Source of the DNA: Sialis fuliginosa
Taxonomy: Eukaryota; Arthropoda; Insecta; Megaloptera; Sialidae
Reading direction: 5' to 3'
Assembly: GCA_961205875.1 (NCBI GenBank)
Contig: OY540821.1
Coordinates: 496,001-560,000, forward strand
Length of the DNA: 64,000 bases
Below the pieces are notes generated by a model. It had not been told where the DNA came from. It did not search any database and saw only the letters and a program-made list of their open reading frames with translations. Made by a program: the position numbers and the translations under genes. Below, one piece after another: positions 44,305 through 56,339 of the stretch. Numbering within the stretch: the stretch's first letter is position 1; each line of letters opens with the position of its first letter.

Positions 44305-47300
44305 AGGTAAAGTACCCAGTTATGGAACGATTTTTCCTCACCTTTTTTTTGCGCTCATATAAAAAATCTATAAGTTATTAAATGGAACATTGTAATACAT
44401 TATTTGATGGGCCTATGTTTCCTCTATAACGTCATACTTACAAAACTCAAATAAATATAATATTTTTCATGATATAAAAAAAAAGTGAATGAACTAATGT
44501 CCACTATTATGAAACAAGATTTTTGCATTGGCACCTATGTTCCATAATTAATTCACCTAATATGGAACAGTAGTTTTTCATCTATAAGTTATTTTTCCAT
44601 TGATTTTTATAATTTTATTGATTTAATTATTTAATATTAATCACCGCTTTCATTGATTTTTTTACAAAATTACACTTGAATTCAATCTTCTATTCTACTA
44701 ATGAAGACGGTTTAGTATTTAAGGGTTGATTCTTACCCTTATAATTTATTTTCAATTTTTAACATACAGTACCCTTGTATACAGGGTTTACCACCCAGTT
44801 TGTAAATTTCACAGTTTTATCTTTACCTGTGTCCTTCGAATTAATTGGGGTTGGAGTGATTAAGGGTAGAAACGTGGTTGAAAATAGCTGGATTTTATTG
44901 ATATTGTAAATTTATATTGACTGTGATTGTTTCTAATAAATCATGAAGATTTTTAAATTTGTTTGAAATCATATTTTTTTTGAAATTAATAAGAGAGTAC
45001 CTTTAGGGTGCAAATAAGTTATACAAATAATAATAATTGTGAATTTTATTTTTATTTTTGAATAATTCGTTTTTACTTTTTTTTTCAATACTTGAAAATG
45101 CCATTTTCCATTTTTCATCCCTTCAAGGGTTGTAAGCCTTTCTATGGATGCACGTACAAAGTTATTTCTTGGACTTTGAGACAACACCACATTAATGATT
45201 TTTCTGAAATTTCATATTAATATGACAATTTTTAACAAAACTGTTCCATTCAAAAAGTTTCCCACTAATTGTGACAAGCAGTGTATCAGTAATATTAATT
45301 GGATTTAAAATATTAGATTTTTATTTTAATTGGAAATGCACCTAAAATAATATTAACGATGAAAGGAAATAAGAAAAATAATTTGAAAACATCATTAACA
45401 TACATTAATCTTAAGCAGAACTTTATTAAATTTTTTAAATGTTATAAATCATAATAAAATATAAATATCAATAATATAAAGTTATAAAATTTAAATATAC
45501 AAATTTAATACACCCAATTCTGTTTTCTCACGATACGTTCAGCCTATTAATTTAAAATTTAACAAGAAAAAGAACTTCATTGTATGAAAATAATAAATTG
45601 TATAAATTTTACAGTGATTTAGAATAAATGGATCATGTAAAATCAAATCAGTACGCAAAAAAAAAAAGTTTTTTTATTGTTATCGACCGTGATTCTTCAA
45701 AATCGTGTAAAAAAAATTTGTTTGAAAACAGAATTGGCTGTACCTATATGAAAAATATAAAATATTAAAAATAAGGTAACAAAGTTTATGAAAAATTAAG
45801 TTTCTTGCTTAATTTTTAGGGTTTCGTAGAAAACTACGAAACCTTATAGTTTCGCTCTGTCAATCTGTCTGTCTATATAAATTTTATACCGATTAAAATG
45901 AAATTTGGTATACGGACGAAGACTGATAACCCAAAAACAGAAATGATAAGATTTAAAAAAAAAAGTTATTTGGACCCCCTTCTCATAGACTGAAAAGTAT
46001 ATTAAAAAAAAATTCACTTAATCTGTTAGGTGGGGTGTCTTTAGATAGGTCTCCTAAAATGCAATAAAGTATGTTATATTTTGATTTTAACCCTCCAGTC
46101 ATGAATTATTTGCTTTTAAATGTCGTTGTCAGAGCTAACTAAACTATCAACTCAAAAAATCTGAAAACAATCCAGAATGTAGCTTTTAACAAACACTGTA
46201 GCAAAAATAGTTTATGAAAAATTTTGAAATAACTTTTTTTACAAATCATAATGACTACGGAACCCATCATGTGAGTACCGAACATGCACTTGGCCCTTTT
46301 ATTTTTTTAATTGTTTCATTTGTTCTTCAAATTCTTTATTTTTTTTCAGCTAATCATTCGTTTCTCTTCTTGCAATTGTTACGATGGTAATTTCATTATG
46401 TTGTAAATCAATTATATCTAGAATTATAAATAATATAGATAAATATTCAATATTAATTAATTAATTAATTCAAACAATCAGTACCTACCATCGAATACAA
46501 TTAAGGGATCATTAAGTGTCTTTGTAACACCTTCTTCATAATAATATATTGATTCTTTGGTAACCACTGTGATAATTTGATCAAATGCGTTTTCATTATT
46601 TTGATTTGTAAAGTTTCTGTATCTTTCATCGTATATACCTCGGAGAGGTTAAGATGGTAATTTTAATCTATCTAGTCCAGTTTATACTAGAACATTTGTT
46701 ATTTCAATCAATTCTTTCGCCTTTGAAGAATTCAAAACATTTCCTTTCTTAATAATGTGACAGCTGACACTGAATCGTTTTAGATGTACTATTTTTCCTT
46801 CTAATTTTATTTTTTTATTTATTTATTTTGATTAATACTCTTTATTTTTCTAGTTTTCATTGCTAAAACAAATATAAGTAAAGGATTAAATTATAAATAT
46901 TATTGACAGGTAATATGTTGAGGTTAGGTTTTTACTTTATTTCACTCACCTATTTCTTATATTCTTAAATAAAATGCATGAATATTGATTGATCACACCA
47001 CTTTGATGATAAAATAATAATTCAAATACAGAAATAATACGATAATGACACAAATTAGTTGCAAACAATACGTTCCATAATATAATACAGATAATTGAAA
47101 AAGTCCCACTCCAGGCACAAGCGTTTCGGTTGTTTCATATATTGGTTAATAATGACATTCAACATTCCTATAAAGAAACATGTATTTATCAATAATGACT
47201 TTACTTAAATCTATGAAATAATTATATCATATCATTTATTAAAGACTTACCTACAATTTGAACTATTATTTATATCGTAAAATACTTGAAATATTAAGAA

Positions 47301-47583
47301 TTACATCAAAACAGTGAACTGTACAAATCACTACATTTGTGATAAACATGTCAGTGAATACCAACTTTTATGTAGGCTATAATAAAATAATTTTTTTCGA
47401 CTATTTATATTTAAATAATACTTTGATTTTTAGTACTATAGTTAAATTAAAAGGTTTAATGACACTAGGTAAATTTTTTTAGTACGCAAAACGAAGTATG
47501 AATATTATTAAAATTGATTAATATACGTGTGTTCCACAATAGCCGCTGTTTTTCGCGTTGTGCCATAACTGGGTACTTTACCT
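44305..47583. mobile_element. 3.3-kb TIR element
   Basis: Inverted ends AGGTAAAGTACCCAGTTATGG with TA on both sides. Several ATGGAAC/GTTCCAT words lie in the left part. The interior is AT-rich, with one spliced ORF candidate at 46350-46648. Transposase not recognised; TA suggests a Tc1/mariner-type element. Confidence 0.65.
46350..46648 (-). CDS. Candidate spliced C-terminal exons in the TIR element
   Basis: Exon 46648-46489 is open, with donor GTAGGT; acceptor TTCTAG before 46417; the last exon 46417-46350 ends in TAG, and the phase (1) matches. Product segment includes FDQIITVVTKESIYYYEEG and ends IARRETND. No family recognised and no start seen; may be chance. Confidence 0.3.
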
Positions 47584-48914
47584 TATACGCTCAAAAACAG
47601 GCCACGCCCGCTGTAGAGGTTAAGAGTTATATCATTTAACCTACCTGTACCCCCCACAACTAACACCTAATGTGGAAGATATCAAATACACAAACAACAG
47701 AGAAATCAGAAATCTCATCAAACATCTTCAAAAATCGCAAAGCACCAGGACCGGACAATATCTCAAGCCAGTGCCTAAAACCTCTACCAAGCAAAGGCAT
47801 ATCAACACTAAAAATTATATATACAATACTTGTCTCCAGAAACAGCATTTTCCAAATCCATGGAAAATAGCATCAATCATTCCTATACACAAGCAAGGGA
47901 AAGCAAGAAATTACCCAATAAACTACAGACCGATCAATCTGTTATCAATACTTGGAAAAATCCTAGAAAAAATAATACTCAAAAGACTCCAAGAGGAACA
48001 ATTCGGATTTAGAACAAAACATTCAACCATTCACCAACTTCACAGAGTAACAGAATTCATCAAAATGGGAATGAAAAAAAAAAATAGACACTTACATGGT
48101 TTCTGATGACTTTAATGACACTCTAGTATTCTTCGTACCTTAATGAAACACACTTATTATTATTAGACAAGGTTTTTTTTGTAAATATTACAATGTTCTA
48201 TCAACAGACAACTTTATATTTTCTCTAGCCCTATCACTTGTTTTGTAAACAAGTGACTTCAGTACTACCAACTGAACATAACATAGATAATATAGTATTA
48301 CCTATTTATCAACAGTTTCACTATCAAAAAACTTCACTATCAAGATGTTCCACTCTACCTAACAAAAACAATACAAAGCTACCTAAAACAACGTAAGTTC
48401 AGGGTCTTAGTCAATGCACTAAATCTGAGCTCAAAAACATCACAGCTGGAGTCCCACAAGGATCAATACTCGGACCAACATTATTTAACACTTACATCAG
48501 AGATATGCCCAAACCCACAATCGGTGTCCACAATGTCCACATGGCGTTATACGCTGATGATACTGCGATCTACACATCTGCTGCTCAAAATCGAAATGAA
48601 ACAGCAATCACAAAGTTAGAAACTGCATTAAAAAAACTTCAAAAATATAACAAAGAAAACAATATAAAAGTAAACACGGCCAAAACAGAATACACAGTTT
48701 CCAGTGAAGCAAAACACAACGATATAACCGAAATCAAAATAGGAAAAGATGAAATCGGAAACGGCAAAACCACCAAATACTTAGGTATCATACTGGATCA
48801 AAAACTAAATTACACAAAAACCATAAATAACCAACTTAACAAAGGACGAAAAGCATTCATAACATTACTAACCTTACTAAGGTCAAACCTACCACAAAAG
48901 TTAAAGCTTACCAT

Positions 48915-49906
48915 TAGGGTTTGCAATCCCGCAGAATTTTTTTTCCCGCGGGAAATCTGCAAATCCCGCGGGATCCCGTACTTTTTCCAAAATTTTTATT
49001 ATTCATGCTTAAAATTACTATTATTTAGTTAACATGACAATTAAATAATGAAAAATAGTTTCATAGCGGTAAAATATGACACATAAACGTAACATGTACG
49101 GTATAGACCGACGTAAAATCCATAAAATACACCTGTGAATAGGAGATTGTCTAATATGTTAGGTACAAGTACAAGATGCTTCTAACTACTTTTGTCTTTT
49201 TGTTCGATTATCCATTTCAATTTTTTTAAGTCCATCGTTGCGTATAAATTAGCCCTTGTTTTATACGTACATATGTAGGTCGCCTTTTACGCCGCGCTGG
49301 TATATACGGTATGTCACGTAAAACTAAACCACTAAATATCATTATTTACGGTTGCATTTTAGGGACAATCTGTTAAAAAAGTATCGTGTAGATCGTATAG
49401 AAAAAGATAGTTTTGAGAAAACACGAATTTTGTGTATTAAATTTTTGTGGTTAACTTTCATTTAATCTGCCATTCTTCTTCTAAATTTTTGTATTTCGTA
49501 TTTTTTATGTTTTTTTTTGTAATCTGCGGGCTGTTCGAACTTCTTTCGTCGCCTGAGTCGTGCGAATCCTGGCATGTTTTAATCGGTTGTGCGGTCACAT
49601 TTTTCGAACGTTTTTTTTTTTTTTAATTCTGGAGGTATGTAACCACTTAACTAATCGTGAACAAGATATAATTTATTTCACTAGTTTCATATTCAGTCAT
49701 CTCAACCTTAATTTTTTTTTCAAAATTGTTACCTTTTTTATCCATATTTACGCTTTATAAGTATTCAAAACGCACGCGACCTACAAATTTAATGTTAAAA
49801 AAATTCCGCGCGGATCCCGCATTTTCAGTGCGGGATCCGCAGATCTCCAAAACGTGCGGGATCCCGCGGGAATGCGGGATCCCGCATTGCGGGATTGCAA
49901 ACCCTA
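48915..49906. mobile_element. hAT-type element in the LINE reverse transcriptase
   Basis: Ends TAGGGTTTGCAATCCCGC as inverted repeats, subterminal GCGGGATCCCGC-like palindromes, 8-bp TSD CTTACCAT/CTAACCAT (one mismatch). Excision restores KLTI-YKSC of the reverse transcriptase. Confidence 0.88.
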
Positions 49907-50411
49907 CTAACCATATATAAATCATGTATCAGGGCGGTAGCTACCTATGGAGCTCAAATCTGGTGTACTGCCAAAACCAGTCACATAAACTCACTTCAAA
50001 TCCTGCAAAATAAAGTACTCCGACTTATTCTGAAACAATGCTCCACCAACTGGCAGAGATCAAAACCATAGAAGAACACATCACTGAACTCACGACTCGC
50101 TACATTGAAGGGACTAGAGATCACAATAACAACCTCATTAAGGAGTTAGGCAGAGTATATACCAGATCCAGAAGATCTCGACGACACAAGACAATTACAG
50201 AGACCAGCTTCTACAAACCATAAGGGAATCAGCAATAGATTTAGGTTAAGTTTAGTTATAAGTTAGGTTAAGTATGTCTAGTATTTTTTGAAACTTTTTT
50301 ACTTCAATAATACATAACAAATAAATATACTTCAGGATGTAAATACAATAGATTTTATATTAAGGTAAAATGTAAACAGGAACCTATGATTAATGTAAAT
50401 ATAAATATGCA

Positions 50412-50833
50412 GGGGAGATTACGATATCCGTGGGCACCGCTGGTTATTTATTATGTATATCAAATTAAAACATTTTCGCGTTAGCGAAAATGTAGTAATG
50501 TTATGTACTATATTGTCTTTAGTATATTGAATATTGATGTTCTTTTGTATAGATTTCTTGAATGTGGGGCTTATAAACTATAGTTTAAAAAATATGCGTT
50601 ACTTTTTATTATATCAAATTAATTATTATTATATTATATTATTATATTAAATTAGTAATGTTATGTACTATATTGTCTTTAGTATATTGAATATTGATGT
50701 TCTTTTGTATAGATGACAGAGGACCCCCAGACTCTCCGTATTTACCCTTAAAACACTTCAAATATCAAGTTTTAGCTCCCTCTGTTGGAATTCATCATAA
50801 CCTAGCGGTGCCCACGGATACCGTAATCGTGCC
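50412..50833. mobile_element. TIR element in the LINE 3' UTR
   Basis: Ends GG(G/C)(G/A)(A/C)GATTACG(A/G)TATCCG as inverted repeats, perfect 8-bp TSD AATATGCA. Contains a 60-bp segment twice (50495 and 50655 on) in direct orientation. The 8-bp TSD suggests hAT. Confidence 0.75.
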
Positions 50834-50899
50834 AATATGCAAATACTATGTATATAATATTATAGACAAATAAACTTATTCTTCTTCTACCATATTATT

Positions 50900-51667
50900 A
50901 TACACTCCCAAGGGGTGAAAAGGTTTGTTATGCGTGTTGCCTACTATGCATAATATTTGTACTTATTTTTAATTTCAAATAGAAAGGTAAAAACAATAAA
51001 AAGCAATTTAACTTTAACAAAGTTATCGATTTATTTATATAATATACATTATTTTGAATTTTACAATAATACAGGGTGGGGCATTTAAAGTGTTACAGTT
51101 GATTATCTCAGAACCATCGCATATTTGAAAAAAATGTTTCACTATATAGAGTCACATTACTGCCAGCATGTTAAACACTTAGGTTAAATATCTATTCATT
51201 ACATTGACAAATGTATATGATATTAAATCTGTTACTAATTTTAAAATGTAGGAATGCTACCTACTACCTATGACTATAATACTACAAAAATAAATAAATT
51301 GATGTCTGCACAAACTAAGAATATTTAAATTATTATTGCATTCACACTGTAACAGATTTAACACCAAACTTTTACTTTTTTCAATACTATCTAAAAACAT
51401 ATAAATTGAAATATAATATTTTAAAATCACGATAACACAGAAAAATATCTTTAAAATAGAAAACACTACACAAACAACTACAACACGTCTTCATAACGTT
51501 TAACACTTTTACAACAAATATACATTTCAAATAACTGTCAACTTCCCAGTAAACGGGTACAGTTTTACCAACGTAGCTCATGAAAATAACTAGAACTTGC
51601 ATTCCCCTTGCCCCTTTCGTATTTCCAAGAGTAACCAATGATGGACATAAGAGCCGATTATCTATAT
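50900..51667. other. No gene recognised
   Basis: Starts with AT-rich sequence and a mariner-like word TACAGGGTGGGGCATTT at 51071 whose partner end was not found. Open frames at 51257-51701 lack support. Confidence 0.5.
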
Positions 51668-52012
51668 CAAGCTTGTCCAACCCGCGGCCCGCGGGCCACA
51701 TGCGGCCCTCGAGGACCCTTGGTGCGGCCCGCGAGCATAATTTAAAAAATTAAAAAAATTTATGATAATAAATGTACATAGAAAATAGTATCTACGACTA
51801 AAAAAAAAAGGTCTATCCAATCAAACTCTCTATCCATATATCTATTTATATAGGTATTATATTTATAATAAAATTAGGAATTGAAATTGACGCGACCAAA
51901 AAAAAAAAAAAGGTCCTCAGTTTTATATTATAAACTGCGGCCCTTAGTAAACCAAATTAGATAAAAAATTTGCTATGCGGCCCGGAAGGTTCAAAAAGGT
52001 TGGACACCTATG
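51668..52012. mobile_element. hAT-type MITE
   Basis: Ends CAAGCTTGTCCAACC / GGTTGGACACCTATG with TSD ATCTATAT/ATATATAT. GC-rich GCGGCCCGCG words near both ends. Confidence 0.72.
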
Positions 52013-52594
52013 ATATATATTATATGTGATTTGTGCTGCTAATGTGAACTAGAACAGTGATACTCAACATTTTTATATCATTTCCTTTGTTTTATACTAA
52101 ATATTAATATATATTAATTATTCTTTAAAAAAATTAGGTGCAGGATAAGTGGAATGACTACACTTTTAATTTATTTATTAGGTTATGAACATGAGCGTCC
52201 ATAGTCTGAAAGCAGAAGGGGTCGAGGCGGGGCACTCCTTCCCTTTGGATCTAGTAAATTGATTCAATACTTACTTTATTCATTAATCTACTTGTAAAAA
52301 AATTAAATAAAAATAAATTATATAAATATTTATTGGTGTAATTATTTGTATACAAATTTTGTATCTGCTATGGTATACAAATATCATTTATAACTAGATA
52401 CATTCTTATAACTAGGTTTGTAAGAAATTAAAATACAAATTCAATATTATAAAAATCCTTGTTCGATTTTAAGTTTCCAAATTAAATCATCATAGCAATA
52501 TTTGGAAAAAGTTCCAAACAAAATGTTACGAATTAATATTTAGAAAATTGAGCTACTTACAGAAAAACTCAACGGACAAAAGTTACTCAGTTTG

Positions 52595-52760
52595 TAGGGT
52601 GACCAGGTTGTCAAAAATAGAGCAGGGGACACAACAGTGTAGATTATGGTAACAAATTTTATGAAAATAAAAATAAAAAGAATAAAATAAAAAATAAATA
52701 AAAAAAAGGGGTCTTCATTTACATCTCAGTGTTTACCAAAACTAAAATCTGGTCACCCTA
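52595..52760. mobile_element. hAT-type MITE, 166 bp
   Basis: Ends TAGGGTGACCAG / CTGGTCACCCTA with a perfect 8-bp TSD TCAGTTTG. Confidence 0.88.
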
Positions 52761-52800
52761 TCAGTTTGAAAGAGATGATATAATGATATTTTTTTAAGGT

Positions 52801-53213
52801 AAGCGTCGATTACATTGAGCGAGTTTACAAGCTACAAGCCAGCTTTTTTACAAGCTGCTTGTAAACTCGCTCAGTGTAATCATGTTCACTAGCTAACAAG
52901 CTGCTTGTAAACGATCTGCTACAAAAGTTGAAAGCCGGGCTACTTTACTCGCTGGCTTGTAGGCTTGTTAGCTTCTTAGTTTGTAAACTAGCCGTGTGTC
53001 ATCATAGTAGCTAGTTCGCTAGCTGCTAGTATCTCGGTGATTCCTGGTTTCAGTGTCTATAAAATGTATTGACAACACGTGGTTTACTCGCTATCTAGTT
53101 GGCTACTGAGCGAGTGAAAAGTTTTGTGTGTCATCATCACTATCTTACAAGCTAACAAGCTTGTTACAAGCTGGCTTGTTAGCTAGTAAACTCGCTAAAT
53201 GTAATCGACCCTG
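52801..53213. mobile_element. MITE with dense AGCT-type subrepeats
   Basis: Ends about GCGTCGATTACATTGAGCGAG and the complement of its degenerate partner. The interior is full of ACAAGCTAACAAGCT-like words in both orientations. TSD unresolved. Confidence 0.7.
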
Positions 53214-54484
53214 TAACTTTGCTTTTTTATGCGAACTTATATTTTCGTTTTGAGGATTTAGTTTATATTAAAAAGTAAGAAAATTTTATTTCAAACATTT
53301 TATTATCCAAGACGATTTTTTTAATTTAAAAAAATTAAAATATCTAACAAAAAATGTATTATTATGGTACAAAATCACGGAAGTGGCGAATTTGCTATGG
53401 CAGCTCATAAAATGATAAATACGTTTTTTATTGTTAAAAATAAATACATCAAATTTATCTTATTGTTCAGTTTTAATGTCACCTAAATTAATTTACTTCG
53501 AAATTCAATAATTTAACGCATTAAAAATTAAAATAAGTAGCAAAAGTCATCAAGGGAACGTGTCCGTAATTGCTAATCCAAAAACAAAAGCAACCTGTAC
53601 GTAAGAAAAAAAAAGTTTTTATGCTTTTAACGTTCTTGTAAGCTTTATTTATTGTTCTACAAAAATATATTTTCAACTGGCATTAATAATATAATTAATT
53701 CCAAATACAAAATTAGTTAAAAGTTTGTCCGCAAATAAACGCATCATTTTTGTTATTTTTGACATCAAATTTAAATTCACATTTATATGTAGCTATGAAA
53801 ATTTTAATGAAACATTATTTCTGTGATACTTTTATTTTATTTGTCTATTTAAATTTTGGTGACAATTTTTTAAGGTAGTTTTTGTTTTCTACATACAGTT
53901 TTTAAATTGTGTATCTAAAAATATACATATGTGTACCTACTCCAGAAAAATATTATACATATTTTACAATTCTATTTTACATATAAATAATAATGATTAC
54001 TATAAGTAACTAATACATATAATAAAAGAACATAAACATTACTTGAACCAGTAACCGGTGTTATATTTGTCGGTTCAAAAAATATATTACTAACTATTTC
54101 AAAATTTGATCTATAAGTCAAAAATGGCGAAGAAATACATTTGTGAAAAAAAATTATAAAACAAAAAATAATTTTGAAACTGTATTTATTTTTATTCTTA
54201 AACCTATGTTCACACTAATCATACACAGTAGTCTTTAAGGCTATTGCCTAGAGCCCTAAAATAAAAATGTGGCTCGGGGGGGGGGGGGGGGGGGTGAAAT
54301 GGTTGTGTTTACTAGAAATGCACGTTATTATGAAACATTCATTTTTGAAAAGGGCTCCCAAATATATATTCCGCCCACAATTGCTAGTCAGATTTAAAAA
54401 GTTATTTAGTAAAATGTATAAATTTATATTTATCAAATTACTTTTTCGTATGCAACTGTATTCACACTAGTCGCATTTAATTAA
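53214..54484. other. No gene recognised
   Basis: AT-rich; a run of 19 G near 54276. No exon or repeat end identified. Confidence 0.5.
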
Positions 54485-55999
54485 CCCATTAGCGCCCAAA
54501 CGTCCGCTTTTTTCTCGCAACTTTCTGTCGCCTTAGTTGTTATGATAATGATCCTGAAAAAATTTGTGAAATACATATTCTTATGTAAAAATTATCGCTC
54601 TCTCAGATTCCGTGGTCGAAAGTTTGCTAAAGTAAACCGGAAATTAGTTATAACCAAATTAATGAAAAAAAACGCGTTTTTTTCGCCTTTTTTCTCAGAA
54701 GTACTGTTTTTTCACATGGGAAGAGCATTGGACGGACCTTAAAAACAATAAATATTGCGTCCATGGACCTTTAGCTTCAAATATTGGGCATAGTCAAATT
54801 GAAAAACCAAGATGGCATCCTCCAAAATGGCAACCGAAGGTCAAATTGCTTTCAAAATCGTATGGAATTTTTTACTCGAAAACGACCAACTTTTGTGAAA
54901 ATGTTTAAGGAACAAAACATGCTTACAATTAGCCAAGGAAAACGCATGAATATTTTCAGAATTTTTTGACTCATTTTTTAATTTTTTGACGTGGCAATTT
55001 TTTGAAAAAATTCAAAATTCTCGAAAAATTCTGAAAAAATTCATACGTGTTTCTTGGCTAATTGTAAGGCTTTTTCATTCTTTACAATTTTTTTTGAAAG
55101 TTGTTCGTTTTCGAGTAAAAAATTTCTAAAGGTTATAATGCGTTTATCATATAAAAATACCAGTGGCCTAGCGCGGAGATTTAAATCTAATTATCCACTC
55201 TTAATCGTTACACTCTTTATTACGGGCCAAGCCTCCCTGACACTCCGACTATATGATAAACGAACTTAGAATAATTTTAATTCAATCATTAGCCATATGG
55301 AACACTCCCGCGCTAGGCCACTGGTATTTTTATATGATAAACGCATTATAACCTTTAGAAATTTTTTACTCGAAAACGAACAACTTTCAAAAAAAATTGT
55401 AAAGAATGAAAAAGCCTTACAATTAGCCAAGAAACACGTATGAATTTTTTCAGAATTTTTTGAGAATTTTGAATTTTTTCAAAAAATTGCCACGTCAAAA
55501 AATTTAAAAATGAGTCAAAAAATTCTGAAAATATTCATGCGTGTTCCTTGGCTAATTGTAAGCATGTTTTGTTCTTTAAACATTTTCACAAAAGTTGGTC
55601 GTTTTCGAGTAAAAAATTCCATAAGATTTTGAAAGCAATTTGACCTTCGGTTGCCATTTTGGAGGATGCCATCTTGGTTTTTCAATTTGACTATGCCCAA
55701 TATTTGAAGCTAAAGGTCCATGGACGCAATATTTATTGTTTTTAAGGTCCGCCCAATGCTCTTCCCATGTGAAAAAACAGTACTTCTGAGAAAAAAGGCG
55801 AAAAAAACACGTTTTTTTTCATTAATTTGGTTATAACTAATATCCGGTTTACTTTAGCAAACTTTCGACCACGGAATCTGAGAGAGCGATAATTTTTACA
55901 TAAGAATATGTATTTCACAAATTTTTTCAGGATCATTATCATAACAACTAAGGCGACTGAAAGTTGCGAGAAAAAAGCGGACGTTTGGGCGCTAATGGG
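54485..55999. mobile_element. piggyBac-type palindrome, 1.5 kb
   Basis: TTAA on both sides, ends CCCATTAGCGCCCAAACG / CGTTTGGGCGCTAATGGG, arms of about 700 bp that differ at only a few positions, and a 130-bp centre. CCC...GGG ends with TTAA targets are the piggyBac mark. Mirror-image open frames in the arms do not resemble transposase. Confidence 0.85.
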
Positions 56000-56339
56000 T
56001 TAAAAGAGGTCGTTCACTAACAGAATGGGCCAACTCGCCGCAAATTCAACATAACGTGGTGGTTGTGCATTTGATCTAATATATATAGTATATTAAATAT
56101 TACTACTGCACGGTGCTCTGGAAGACAACTTAAATTTAAAAAGTTATTACCTCTGATTTTTTTGTACAATTCAATTCTTTAGTATTTAAGGAACATTTTA
56201 AGACCAAAAAAAATCGCCTCGGCGCTTTAGTACTGTCTATTAAAATATTCCTACGTAACTAATGGCGTTTTAGAGGAATGGGGGCGGGGCTGAAGCTCCC
56301 CAAAAAAGATATAATAAAATATACCTAAGAAAGTGGCTT

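Larger units (their letters stand above)
47640..50890 (+). mobile_element. Jockey-like non-LTR retrotransposon, degenerate
   Basis: Plus-strand LINE fragment. 47672-48106 has the fingers of a reverse transcriptase (APGPDNISS in one frame, then FPNPWKIASIIPIHKQGK and NYRPINLL). 48300-48912 has SYLKQRKFRV, AGVPQGSILGP and the active site YADDTAIY at about 48553. 49915-50223 has TYGAQIW and a broken C-terminus. Frameshifts at about 47740, 48107 and 48420, and noncoding sequence at 48107-48330, make it dead. No RNase H. The 3' end is AATAAACTTATTCTTCTTC near 50885. Two TIR elements with 8-bp TSDs are inserted (48915-49906, 50412-50833). Confidence 0.82.

Noticed and set aside
54267-54470. Open frame with poly-Gly start
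   Set aside because: Caused by a run of G; no other support.
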